Part shown: one piece after another, positions 1 through 9,100 of the stretch
Position numbering within the stretch: the first letter of the stretch is position 1
Layout of the letters: each line of letters opens with the position of its first letter
From: Ophiocordyceps camponoti-saundersi (nom. inval.)
Lineage: Eukaryota; Ascomycota; Sordariomycetes; Hypocreales; Ophiocordycipitaceae
Assembly: GCA_003339415.1 (NCBI GenBank)
Contig: PDHQ01000664.1
Location: forward strand, 1 to 12,392
Length of the DNA: 12,392 nucleotides
Direction of reading: 5' to 3'
Position numbers and translations under genes: made by a program
The notes under the pieces: generated by a model
Told to the model about the DNA's origin: nothing
The model's database searches: none
What the model saw: only the letters and a program-made list of their open reading frames with translations

Positions 1-885
1 GTATTTTTAAAACTTAAGATTCTTATAATAATAAAAGAATTATAATTAATTATAATATTTTTATAAAAGTATACTTTTTTAAATAATTAAAAATAATATT
101 ATAAAAAATAATTAAAATATTTTTTTTTAAGTTTTTATAATAGAGAAATAATATAGTATTTTTTTCCTATTTCTTCTTATTTATAAGCTTATTAATTAGC
201 GAGATAATAGAATTATTACTTCTTATATAAAGCTTTACTAAGATTTTATAAGCAGAAAAGAAACTCGGTTTCTTAAAAAGTAGAAAAAAGACGTTTTATT
301 TTATTTCTAGCTTATTAAAATAACTATAATATTAAGATTTTTATATAATATTCTCTTTATAATAAAGTTTCTTTTATAATTTATTTTATATTTTTATCTT
401 TTATATTTATAAGTTAATTTAAATGTTAGTACTCTAAGAGTTTAGTATAAGGTAGGAGTTTTAAGTATTTTTTAAAAATATTATATAAATATTTAAAAAT
501 ATAATAAAATAATAAATATAAATAAAATAAGGCCTATTTTATTATATATAGAATATAACTTATTATAGCTTTTTTTAAGCTTTATATAATACTATTAATT
601 TATATAAGGGAAATTTACTAATATTTTTATATCTCTTTATATAATTTTTTTAAAATTAAGAAAAAAATATTAAAAAGCTAAGAAAAACTATATTATACTT
701 ATAGCTTACTAATTAACTTATAAAAGTTTTTTATTTATTTATTTATTTATTTTATAGTTTTTTTACTATACTTTTTCTTACTTTATAATATTAATTTCTT
801 CTTTAAAATTCGTAGTTTCTTATTTTCTTAGCTTTTATAAGCGTTATTTATTATTCTTAATTAGAAAAATTATATAAATCTATTT
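1..885. other. Extremely AT-rich non-coding stretch
   Basis: I see no gene, RNA gene or paired repeat here. GC is visibly lower than in the rest of the window, with many runs of 20 or more bases carrying no G or C (for example around 90-130 and 495-525). Only two CpA/TpG sites remain, at 253 and 424. It is probably old, maximally RIP-mutated repeat sequence whose origin can no longer be read. It ends at the TA next to the small inverted-repeat element at 886. Confidence 0.7.
730..749. repeat. (TTTA)5 microsatellite
   Basis: Five perfect TTTA units, followed by one expanded TTTTA unit. It is a simple repeat inside AT-rich decay and shows no sign of function. Confidence 0.85.
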
Positions 886-888
886 TTA

Positions 889-899
889 GAAAAAATCAC
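889..899 (+). repeat. Left terminal inverted repeat of the MITE-like element
   Basis: GAAAAAATCAC, directly preceded by TA (887-888). It pairs with 1049-1060 with one extra base in that copy. Confidence 0.6.
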
Positions 900-953
900 A
901 AAAAATCATAAATGATTTTTTTAAAAAAATCACTCATAATATGATTTTTTTTA

Positions 954-1054
954 CGTGATTTAAATCACGGATAAAAAAAATCACTTATAAGTGATTTAAA
1001 TCACGGAAAAAAAAAATCACGAAAAATCACTCATATAATCACTTATAAGTGATT
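954..1054. repeat. Array of ATCAC/GTGAT palindromes inside the MITE-like element
   Basis: Seen: perfect palindromes at 954-969 (CGTGATTTAAATCACG), 978-997 (AAATCACTTATAAGTGATTT), 991-1004 and 1037-1054 (AATCACTTATAAGTGATT). A direct 36-base duplication covers 955-990 and 991-1026, differing mainly at its 3' end. Across the whole element ATCAC occurs eight times and GTGAT three times, plus ATCAT/ATGAT variants that form two stem-loops (about 902-920 and 924-950). Inferred: repeated subterminal binding sites for a transposase in trans, or simply fold-back structure. The sites would also be strong cruciform formers. Confidence 0.75.
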
Positions 1055-1060
1055 TTTTTC
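1049..1060 (-). repeat. Right terminal inverted repeat of the MITE-like element
   Basis: GTGATTTTTTTC, directly followed by TA (1061-1062). It is the reverse complement of 889-899 apart from one added T. Confidence 0.6.
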
Positions 1061-1065
1061 TAACC

Positions 1066-1650
1066 CTGATCTTAGTACGCTCTAATACTAAATATTTTAC
1101 CTATTTTACCCTAATATAAGACTTTTCCTCCTTAGCTACTTTCTTTATAGCTAGCGCCTTTACCTTCTCCTTAGCGGCCTTACCCTTTTTACTTTTAATA
1201 CGCTATTTCTTAGCCGGGCTATTTTTAGCCTTAGATATAAGCTTTTATATTTTTTTAGCATTTTACTACTTATCTCTAACTTAGGGTAAACGGTTATCTC
1301 CTTATTTATATTAATTACTTTAGTTATTACGGATTTTAGCTTTTATATTTTCTTTAGTATTTTATTACCTTTATCTTTTTCGGTAATTATCGCTAGCGAA
1401 TTTTAACTTAGCATTCTTATAATATATTAGTAAATCTTTTACGAATATATATTAAATTATTTACGCTTTAGGCCCTTACCGCTTAGTATTTTTATAATCT
1501 TTTTTAGTATTACCATACTTATCTTTTTTAGTATTTTTTTAGGTATCTTTATATTAATACGTAGAATATCGTTATTAAATAGGCCGCTACTAAGAGTATT
1601 TCCTTTCTTATTAAAATATATATAATAATTATTAAGGGCTTTATTACGCG
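1066..1650 (-). pseudogene. RIP-damaged relic, possibly the C-terminal part of a basic protein
   Basis: Seen: on the minus strand one frame runs from about 1617 to 1066 with interruptions that are only TAA/TAG, the stops RIP makes from CAA/CAG. Its last part (about 1200-1110) reads as a Lys/Ala-rich basic segment with words such as KKGKAAKEK and AIKKVAKEEK. The region kept four CpA/TpG sites (1067, 1259, 1412, 1514), more than most of the window, so it is less degraded. Plus-strand pyrimidine richness agrees with an A/G-rich sense strand on the minus side. Inferred: the tail of a transposon-encoded protein. A pogo/Fot1-type transposase is one candidate, because basic tails occur there, but no DDE or helix-turn-helix motif is visible. 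In AT-rich sequence stop-only interruptions are weak evidence, so the coding call is tentative. Confidence 0.28.
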
Positions 1651-1654
1651 ATAT

Positions 1655-2375
1655 AGTATTAAGAGGATATATTATTACGCGGTAAAATAAGCTTAAAATA
1701 AAGATAAGGATAAGATTTTTTTAAAGATAATAAGATAAAAAAATTATAATAATAATAATATATACTCGAAGTTACTTATATTTTACTTTAAATTAATAAC
1801 GAATAACTACTATTATTATAATTATACGCGCGCTTTTATAACTAATAATACGTTTTCCTTATACGTAACCTTTTCTTTTCTACTTTATTATAATATATCT
1901 ATAATAACTTATAACTATCTTATTTTAATATTTAGTTATTTAAAATAAGGAGATAGTTATAATAAAGTTATAAAATAACTATATATAAAAAATAACTATA
2001 AGGTTATATAAATATTATAAAGCTATTATAATATAATATTAAAATTAGTCGGAAAATATATAATATATTTCTAGTTATAATAAAATAGTTAAATATAGAA
2101 AGTAAGTTTTTAAATTACGCTAAGGTCTTAGATAAGACCCTAAGAGTTATAGTTTATATTACGAGGAGTTTACCCCTAAGTTATAATCCCCTCGTATATA
2201 GTTTATAATAGTTTCTAATATTATAATTCGGTAAGAATTAGCTTTATTCTTAATATAACTTTTAAAGTAAACCCTTATAATTTATACTTATATACTCTTC
2301 TTCCTCTCTTCTAACCTAATTATCGCTATCTCTCTTCCTTAGTATACCTTATATAAGCTTCCCTTATAATAATAT
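1655..2375 (+). repeat. Left arm of the long inverted repeat
   Basis: It matches the reverse complement of 7519-8238. The best aligned parts are around 1661-1740 and 2110-2350. Differences are mostly C/T or G/A, for example TACCCCTAAG here against TACTCTTAAG in the other arm. The left arm has more surviving C and G and so is the less mutated copy. Within it lie a hairpin (1909-1962), a GGTCTTA..TAAGACC stem (2124-2139) and a pyrimidine-rich stretch (about 2290-2340) pointing into the core. That stretch resembles a fungal promoter or LTR initiator region. Confidence 0.87.
1909..1962. repeat. Nested hairpin in the left arm
   Basis: TTATAACTATCTTATTTTA (1909-1927) pairs with 1941-1962, where the complement carries a 3-base insertion. 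The loop is about 13 bases. The same hairpin occurs at the mirror position in the right arm (7932-7985), so it predates the duplication. Confidence 0.7.
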
Positions 2376-2603
2376 AAATAAAGATTTTTAATATTAAATT
2401 ATATAAGCTAAAAGTCTAACTTTAGTAATATTTTAAATATTACTAACTAAAATATATTATTAAATATTATATAATAAAGCTATAATATAATAAATATTTT
2501 ATTACTTTATATATAAAAAGCGAGTCCGCTTACTTTATAGCTTATAAGAAAAGATTACGAGAAAAGACTATATTATTACCTTTTTTATTAAGGGTCTTAC
2601 CTT

Positions 2604-2623
2604 AAGTAAAGTTAACTTTACTT
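2604..2623. repeat. 20-bp perfect palindrome
   Basis: AAGTAAAGTTAACTTTACTT is its own reverse complement, and a further CTTA/TAAG pairing outside it is possible with one bulged T. It lies just inside the left arm. Length and perfection are notable, but AT-rich DNA makes such palindromes fairly common. Confidence 0.7.
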
Positions 2624-5600
2624 TAAGATAAGAGCGGTATAGGACTAGGCGAAAGATACGTATATTACCTAACCTTAAAAGTTTATAAACTAGAATTTTA
2701 TATATATTACCTCTCGTCCTTCTCCTCTAGCGCTAATTAAAAACTAATAATAGCTAAAATAAAAACGCTAGAGAGCAAATATAATAATACCTTCTCTTCT
2801 AACTCTAACTCTATACTTATTTATAGCTCTGCTATAATAACTTAGCTATTTTTCGGGACTAGCTATTATAAGGTTTATTACGAGATAGTAGAACTTTTAT
2901 ATATTCCTAAGCTACGCTAATAAAGCCTTAATAAATTAGATTATTAAAGTTACCTTAATTAAATATAAGGATTTAGTTTATAATAATAATAATAGCTAGA
3001 AAGATAAGTAAGCTATATAAACTTTATACTAAACTTAGTTTACGCGTATTCTTATTACTATAAAGTTTACTCTAAGGGAAATATAGGCTTTTAAATTACT
3101 AGTTAATACCTAACTTATTAAATATATAAAGTGCTAGGTATAGGCGTAGTTTAACCTGAAGCTAAGGTAATACTTAAGGGGAGGGTTTTACTTTAAGTTT
3201 TCTAGTTTTTCCCCCTTTTAGAATATATATAAGATAGTTTTAAGCTATATAAGGTATATTAGCGTATAATTTATTATTATTATTATATTATTAATAATAA
3301 TTATTAAAGAACTCTGCTAAGTTTTAAAATAATATCTTTTTATATATAATTATATTATTAAAACCTTATTTAATAACTTAATCTTTTTCTAAAAAGCTTC
3401 CTTACCGCTTTATTATAAAGCTTACGCTAATATTTTTTTTATAATAAAAGTATAACTTTTACTATTTAAGCGTGCTTTTTTTTAAAAATAATATAAAGCT
3501 ACTTTAAATTAGACTAAAGCTTATAAATAATATTTTAGAATATTATTATAATATTACTGCTAAGTAATTTCCTTATTATAAAAGCTTAGCTTTACTTATA
3601 AAGTCCGTAGTTAATATTTATTATAGTTACTTTAAGGCCTCGAACTTAAAGTAAAATAATTATAGAATTAAACTAAATTCTAAGCTATCGCTTATATTAC
3701 TTTAAAACTAACTTTTTAATAATCTTCTCTAGTATTTTAGCTATAACTATAACTTATATTAGAGAAATTCTACTACTTTTAATATTATAAAAAAGAGAAA
3801 AAACCGCGGCTATAATAGCTAAAAAAAATTATTATTTAATAAAATTAAAATAAGAGGGGCACCTCCTCGGACCTTTTTAATCTCTGCTACTTATTCGATA
3901 ATTACTTATATAGAAATAAAAGTATCTTCCGAAATAATCTTATTAATATTTACCTTAGCTTTTAATAAGGTAATAAATATAGTAAACTTTTAAGTTTAAG
4001 ATTATTATAATTTAAAGTAAAGTTATATTTTAAGTAAAAAATTTTCTTTAATAACTTTTTTATTAGAGCGGCTTAAAATAAGTTTAACTATTATATATTT
4101 ATTAATAGCTATAAACGCTTATATTAAGTAAGCCTTATTAGTATTAAGACTAGCTATTAATAGAAGGGCTTTTTATATAACTTAAATAATTATTTTCTTA
4201 ATTAACTTAGTAATCTTAGGTAAAAGTTAGGTTTTAGTTTAGTTTAATAAAGCTATATATTTTTTATAAAGTTTAGCCTTAAAAGCTATTATAATATCTT
4301 ATATTTCGAAAAACGCCGCGGCTAATATTATTATAATAAGCTTACTATATAAATCTTTTATATTATAATTACTAAAGTATTATACTTAGTCCGTTGCTTT
4401 ATTTATTTTAATATTATTATTATATTACTTTTAGCTAAACTAAGGATATTATAAGGACTAACTTAGTCCCCGTAACCCCCTATCTATAACTATAAGAGTA
4501 TTACCTATTCCTTAGGCCCCGGCCTTAGCCGCCGCGGGCACTATTATTATCTCCTTAATAATAAATATATTATAGTAAGCGGAATATTAAATAACGGGTC
4601 TTATCCTATTATTATAAAAAGTTATAGCTATAGTTTTAATATTCTTATTTATAATAGTACTTATCTTTCTTACTAAAAAGCTAAAAAGTAATTAGTAATT
4701 TTATATTAATTACTAAGCTTTAAATAACTTAATATAATAAAACTATTATTTTTCACTATTAGTAAAAGAGACTTTATATAATCTTTCCGGTATATATTAG
4801 TTTATAAAACTTAATATATATATTACTTTTTATAAGATATATTTTACTTAAGGTAAGGAATACCTTACTACTTTTTATATATATTTTAAGCTATTTAAAT
4901 ATCTTATTTACTATTTAGCCTTATAAGCGCTCCCGCCTTATTTTAATATTTTATTTTTTTATTTTATTAGAATACTTAGTAGCTATAAAAGCTATTAAAA
5001 CCTTAATAGTAAGTTAGGTAGAAAAAACTCTCCTAAAAAAGGTAAAACCCCTTATAATATAATAGGACTATAGCTAGCATAAAGCTAAGCTAAGTATATA
5101 GCGCGTATAAAAAAGTAGCTAATAGTCGCGGTAATACTATATTATATAAGAAAAGATAAGGAAAGATAATATAGTAAGGGAAGAAGGACACTTTAAGCGA
5201 GCGTAGTAAATACTTAAGAGGCGTAACTTCTTAAGTAACTGGAGTTTTTAACTAATATAAGGAGGGATCTCTAGCCGTAAGGAGAGGGGCTAAATAGTAA
5301 TTCTTTATAAGGAAGATAATAGGAAGCCGATTTCCTATATAAAGATAAGAGAAAAAAGAAGGAAAAATATAAAAACTATTAAATTAAAAGCTAGAGATTT
5401 TAAAATATATATTTAAATTAGTAATTTAAAGTATAAAAATATAAAGTTTAAAATAAAGTTATAATTCTATTTAATAGAATTTTTATTATAAGTCCTTTTT
5501 AAAACTTAATTTATAATATATAACTTTTATAATAGCTATAAAAATAAGCTTAAGGGCTAATTCTTACTTAATTCCTTCCTTTTTATAAAGAAACTAAACT

Positions 5601-5899
5601 ACGCTATATACTTAGCGATAGCTCTTATTTTATTATTATTACCTTTTTAATTTTAAAGCGCTAAAATATCTAAGAACTAAAAGAACTTAAGGGACTATTT
5701 AATTATAGCTTATATAAGCCCTTAATAATATACTATCTTAGTTTAGTATTATTTTCCTTAAGGTATATTTTTTACCGCTACTAAACTCCTCCCTAAGCGC
5801 GCGCTATAATAATAAGTAACTACCTCTCTTTCTAAGTAATAACTAAATCCTTTTCATAACTTAAATAAAATATATATAAGCGTAGTAAAATAAAGGCGG

Positions 5900-6790
5900 A
5901 AAAGATTATAAGTAAAGGAAAATAATAAAAAAACCTTAGTTACTTCTTTTTAAGTTTAAGCCCCTAAATATAGTAACTTTAGCGTTTATATTACTTTCCT
6001 ACTAGTAGTATATTATTCTAAAATTTCTTTTTTTAAGCTTATTCTTATATAATTAAATATTTATTAATAGCTTAGTTAATCTTTAGCTATACGCTAAAGT
6101 ATATAAGTTTTAAGGGCTATAAGCTAATAACTATATTAGTTTTTAAAACTATTAGAATTATTTTTAATATTTTAAGCTAGTTTCTAATTAGCGCTCTTTT
6201 AATATATATTATAATTAATCTCGTAAAATTAAGTATAAAATACTTCCTTATATATATTAAGCTATAATTATTCTTTTAAGTTATATAATTTTTATAAAGA
6301 ATTACCCTTTTAACCTTAAAATTAAAAAGATTATAATTAACTAGTTCTTTTCTTATATTAGCTATAATAAGGCCTCCGCTAAGTTAAACTTCTAAGTTTT
6401 TAGCTAACTTATAATAAGTAAACTTTATTAATTTTAAAGTTTTTAAATCTTTTTCTTATACTTTTCTTTTAATAGTTTTTTTTTATATATATAAGTTTTT
6501 AGCTAATTAGTTTAACTTCTTCCTTACTATCTTCCTTAAGCTATATTATAAGGTAAGGGCTAATTATAATAAGGTTAGGCTTTAGTTTTAAAGCTATAGC
6601 TCGCTTATTAATTTTAAAAAAGCTATTTTCTTCGCCTTATTAAGTTTCTCCTTTTTTATAATATTAATAAGCTTCTTAATCGCCTTAGTTTTAATTCTTA
6701 TTTTATTTAAAATTTCCGCCCTTATCTTAAAACCTTTTAAGGTAGCGGGGTCTTTAAATTTAAGTAAAGATAAAAAACTCAATATTAGGA
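5900..6790 (-). pseudogene. Candidate minus-strand coding relic containing the longest open stretch
   Basis: Seen: on the minus strand 6782-6594 is open for 62 codons, rich in Lys, Ile and Leu, with a coiled-coil-like pattern (for example KIRIKTKAIKKLINIIKKEK). It opens on TTG, since ATG is essentially gone from the region. Continuing in the same frame to about 5930, interruptions are TAA/TAG only, and charged runs persist (for example SLRKIVRKKLN). The plus strand is pyrimidine-rich here, as expected opposite an A/G-rich sense strand. Inferred: the RIP-mutated remains of a gag-like or other element-encoded protein transcribed leftward from the right arm. Family unknown. The 62-codon stretch is not a functional gene: it lacks an ATG and is embedded in decayed sequence. 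Confidence 0.25.
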
Positions 6791-7414
6791 TTATTTAATT
6801 AATAGTTTAGTTACTTATAAGCTTATCTTTAGGGAGAGTCTTATTATTTTCCTCCCTATTCTTTTTCTTATTAAGAGTCTCTTCGCCCCTAGCCCCTTTA
6901 GCCTAGTTAAAGTTATCGATATTAAGCTTTTATTATTTTTCCTAATCTCCCTAAAGCTATCTTCTAACCTTAGTAATACTAAAGTATAATATAGTAATAT
7001 AGTCCTTTTATATAAAGTTATTAGTAAAGATTCTAAGCGTAATAACTTAGAATTCCTTAAGGATTTAGTAATAAGGAATAAAAATCTTAAGGTATAAGCT
7101 ATTAAATATTAGTAATCTTATTTCTAGTTTAATTATAAGCTCCTTATAATTTTATTAGCTTTTTAGTTTAAAGTTATATTTATCTTCTAAGAAATTAAAT
7201 TACTTATTTTTTCGAATATTTAGTTTATTATCTTTAATAATATAAAGATTACTAATAGCTTTATTTATTAATTAGTTATATAAGTTCTTATAGCTATCTT
7301 AAGTTTAAATAGCTTAATCTTTTAATAAAATCCTAAAGATAGGGGGCGCCTTAACTTTTAAATTAAACTATTTTAAGCTTATTTTACGCTTATTTAATAA
7401 GCTATTAATATATA

Positions 7415-7434
7415 TATTAACTTTAAAGTTAATA
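7415..7434. repeat. 20-bp perfect palindrome near the right arm
   Basis: TATTAACTTTAAAGTTAATA is self-complementary and lies about 85 bases inside the right arm. The palindrome at 2604-2623 is about 230 bases inside the left arm. The two share AAGTTAA/TTAACTT words but are not mirror copies. Confidence 0.65.
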
Positions 7435-7518
7435 AAACTTTAAGCTTAATATTAAAGTATAGTAAGGGCTAGGTATTTATATTTAAACTCTCCTTTTTAT
7501 TAAGTCTAAGGGATAATA

Positions 7519-8238
7519 ATATAGTTATAAGAGAATCCTATATAAGATATACTAAAAAAGAGAGATAGCGATAATTAAGTTAGAAAAGATAAAGAAGAGT
7601 ATATAAGTATAAATTATAGAGATTTACTTTAAGAGTTATATTAAGAGTAAAGCTAATTCTTACTAAATTATAATATTAGAAATTATTATAAACTATATAT
7701 AAGGAGATTATAACTTAAGAGTAAACTCCTAATAATATAAACTATAGTTTTTAAAGTTCTATCTAAAACCCTAGCGTAGTTTAAAAACTTACTTTCTATA
7801 TTTAACTATTTTATTATAACTAGAAATATATTATATATCTTCTAGCTAATTTTAGTATTAAGTTATAATAGCTTTATAATACTTATATAACCTTATAATT
7901 ATCTTTTATATATAGTTATCTTATAATTTTATTATAACTATAGCCTTATTTTAAATAATTATATATTAAAGTAAGATAGTTATAAGTTATTATAAATATA
8001 TTATAATAAAGTAAAAAGGAAAAATTATATATAAGTAAAATATATTATTAGTTATAAGAGCGCGCGCGTAATTATAATAACGGTAGTTATTTATTATTAG
8101 TTTAAAGTAAGATATTAGTAACTTTAAGCGCGTATTATTATTATTATAATTTTTTCTTTCTATTATCTTTAAAGAGATTATATCTATATCTTTATTTTAA
8201 TTTTATTTTATCGCGTAATTATATATCCTCTTTATAAT
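7519..8238 (-). repeat. Right arm of the long inverted repeat
   Basis: It is the reverse complement of 1655-2375. It has no surviving CpA or TpG and fewer C and G than the left arm. Sites that are C or G on the left are often T or A here, so this copy was hit harder by RIP. A GCGCGCGCG run at 8060-8068 corresponds to ACGCGCGCT in the left arm, showing that CpG is spared. Confidence 0.87.
7932..7985. repeat. Nested hairpin in the right arm
   Basis: TTATAACTATAGCCTTATTT (from 7932) pairs with the stretch 7966-7985. It mirrors the left-arm hairpin at 1909-1962 and shows the fold was present in the shared ancestor of both arms. Confidence 0.65.
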
Positions 8239-8240
8239 AA

Positions 8241-8640
8241 ACCGGCTATAAGTACTTATATACTTATTTAATTACTAAGCAAACTACTTAGTAAAATTTA
8301 CGATAAAAGATTATATAAGCGGATAATATTACTTATATTAGTAAGCTACCTAAATAAGGTATAAAATACTAATATTTAAATATTTAAGTATTTCGTATAT
8401 ATACTTAATAAAGGTATTTCAATTACCTAAGCGGATTTCCTATTTAGGAAATCTTATATAATATATACTTAGTAATACCTTAGTATCTTATAAGTACTAG
8501 GTACTTATATTATTAAGCCTTAAAGTATATAAAGAAGTATTAAGACTTTAAAGCTACTTCTCTCAATACTTAATAAAAATATATAGCTTTAATAAGCTTA
8601 GCTAAGCTTAGCCGAGACTAGCTAGATTACCCTATACCTA
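8241..8640 (+). mobile_element. LTR-like relic abutting the inverted repeat
   Basis: Seen: non-coding sequence with retained CpA at 8280, 8409 and 8566 (and 8687 just beyond), several short stems (TTACTAAG..CTTAGTAA around 8270-8294; GATTTCCTA..TAGGAAATC at 8434-8453) and a TATATAAAG word near 8529 followed by CTTCTCTCAATACTT. It begins where the inverted repeat stops. Inferred: a solo LTR or the 5' LTR of a copia/gypsy-type element that inserted at or next to the arm's edge. TG..CA ends cannot be recognised because RIP changes both, and I found no second copy in the window. An unrelated regulatory or intergenic remnant is equally possible. Confidence 0.27.
8434..8453. repeat. 9-bp stem with 2-base loop
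   Basis: GATTTCCTA and TAGGAAATC are perfect complements separated by TT. It lies within the LTR-like stretch. Confidence 0.7.
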
Positions 8641-8753
8641 ATCGGACTTACCGGAGATATTAGAGATAAGTAAACTTAACGATAAGCATAGTAATCGGGA
8701 AGTTATATAGCGATTAAAAAAAAGATAAGCTTTTAAGCTTCTATTCGCTATAG

Positions 8754-8831
8754 AGAAGCGGGGTAAAAGCGGGGTAGATAAGAATACGGAATCTTACTCG
8801 CTAAAAGAAGCGGGGTAAAAGTAAGTCTTAG
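8754..8831 (+). repeat. Two direct copies of a 16-base GC-rich word
   Basis: AGAAGCGGGGTAAAAG occurs at 8754-8769 and 8816-8831, 62 bases apart, with an overlapping partial copy AAGCGGGGTA at 8767-8776. It stands out because GGGG runs are rare in this window. It may be an upstream activating site of the putative LTR. Confidence 0.7.
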
Positions 8832-8886
8832 TTTCTAGAAGTTTCTACTAGCTTCTATAGAATTAATAAGTAAAGGAAGGAAAAGG

Positions 8887-8944
8887 TTTATATAAGGAGG
8901 CTTTCCCTCCCTCTTTTTCCTTTCCTTTTCCTCTTTCTTCTTTA
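8887..8944 (+). promoter_or_regulatory. TATA-like motif followed by long CT tract
   Basis: TTTATATAAGG is followed directly by an almost unbroken run of C and T. Pyrimidine tracts just before or at the transcription start are common in fungal promoters. TATA words are common in this DNA, so the CT tract is the informative part. Confidence 0.38.
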
Positions 8945-9100
8945 AGCTTTTAATTCTAGAAAAGGTTTTAAGTTTTAAGAAACGTTTTACCTTAATTTTT
9001 AGAATTAGTAATTAATAATTATCTTTTTATTTATATTATTTAATCTTTCCTTTAGTAGTAAGCGTAAGAAGTAATATTTTTAATATTTTTTATTTCTTAT

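Larger units (their letters stand above)
886..1063. mobile_element. MITE-like 178-bp element that kept its CpA/TpG sites
   Basis: Seen: the ends are imperfect inverted repeats, TTAGAAAAAATCAC at 886-899 and GTGATTTTTTTCTAA at 1049-1063. They match over 14 bases with one A/T length difference. A TA dinucleotide lies just outside the GAAAAA..ATCAC core on both sides (887-888 and 1061-1062). Inside there are 12 CpA and 5 TpG sites; a sixth TpG follows just outside at 1067. The rest of the window has about 0.2 per 100 bases. There is no room for a transposase. Known: TA target duplications with short inverted ends are typical of Tc1/mariner/pogo MITEs, and RIP in Neurospora ignores duplications below about 400 bp. 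Inferred: a non-autonomous element that inserted after the surroundings were mutated, or was too short to be recognised. TA is common here, so the target duplication alone is weak evidence. The superfamily is not proven. Confidence 0.6.
2376..7518. other. Core of the inverted-repeat structure, no intact gene
   Basis: About 5.1 kb of RIP-mutated sequence. Isolated CpA/TpG survivors cluster in 2776-5240 (17 sites), so this half is slightly less saturated than 5860-7518 (one site, at 6780). GC-richer islands occur at about 4475-4545 (containing GGCCTTAGCCGCCGCGGGCA) and 5180-5300. The latter is purine-rich on the plus strand and carries an imperfect stem at 5212-5236 (ACTTAAGA..TCTTAAGT). A GGACTA..TAGTCC stem lies near 4456-4470. 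From about 5950 to 7000 the plus strand is pyrimidine-rich, suggesting an ancient minus-strand coding region (listed separately). I searched by eye for RIP-tolerant remnants of reverse transcriptase (YxDD box) and zinc knuckles and found none I could defend. Confidence 0.5.
1655..8240. mobile_element. Large inverted-repeat structure: 720-bp arms around a 5.1-kb core
   Basis: Seen: the arms at 1655-2375 and 7519-8238 are reverse complements of each other along their length, with coordinate sums staying near 9893-9894, so few indels separate them. The outer limits fall at AAGAGGATAT (1661-1670) and its complement ending at 8232; the flanks beyond are unrelated. The inner limits fall near 2375 and 7519. 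Inferred: either one DNA transposon with very long terminal inverted repeats, or two copies of a repeat (LTR, solo element or promoter segment) inserted in opposite orientations. No clean target-site duplication is visible at the outer ends, and RIP would have blurred one. A transcript crossing the core could fold into a hairpin of about 720 bp. Confidence 0.5.
8690..9100 (+). mobile_element. Second LTR/promoter-like relic
   Basis: Seen: from left to right, a duplicated 16-base word AGAAGCGGGGTAAAAG (8754-8769 and 8816-8831, with a related GAGAAGCGTAAAAG near 9360), then a TATA-like TTTATATAAGG (8887-8897), then a 44-base pyrimidine tract (8901-8944). Inferred: the order upstream repeats, TATA, CT-rich start region is what an LTR promoter of a fungal retrotransposon looks like. 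The purine-rich relic that follows on the same strand would be the element's internal region. No second LTR copy is in the window, so the LTR identity cannot be confirmed. Confidence 0.35.

Noticed and set aside
886..1650. One intact pogo/Fot1 transposon end: inverted repeat plus transposase tail
   Set aside because: The small element has its own inverted ends on both sides (889-899 and 1049-1060), so it is better read as a separate insertion. No transposase motif could be confirmed in the adjacent relic.
6594..6782. 62-codon open reading frame on the minus strand as a functional small gene
   Set aside because: It opens on TTG, lies in a region with a single CpA site, has no ATG nearby, and its composition is just that of AT-rich Lys/Ile/Leu codons. 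It is kept only as part of a possible relic.
2376..7518. Reverse transcriptase YxDD box remnants in the core
   Set aside because: GATAAT-like words and their complements were inspected on both strands, but none had a suitable context before or after, and the word is common in this DNA.
8060..8068. CpG island or Z-DNA signal at the GCGCGCGCG run
   Set aside because: It is a short remnant also present in the opposite arm as ACGCGCGCT. It simply shows that CpG is spared by RIP.
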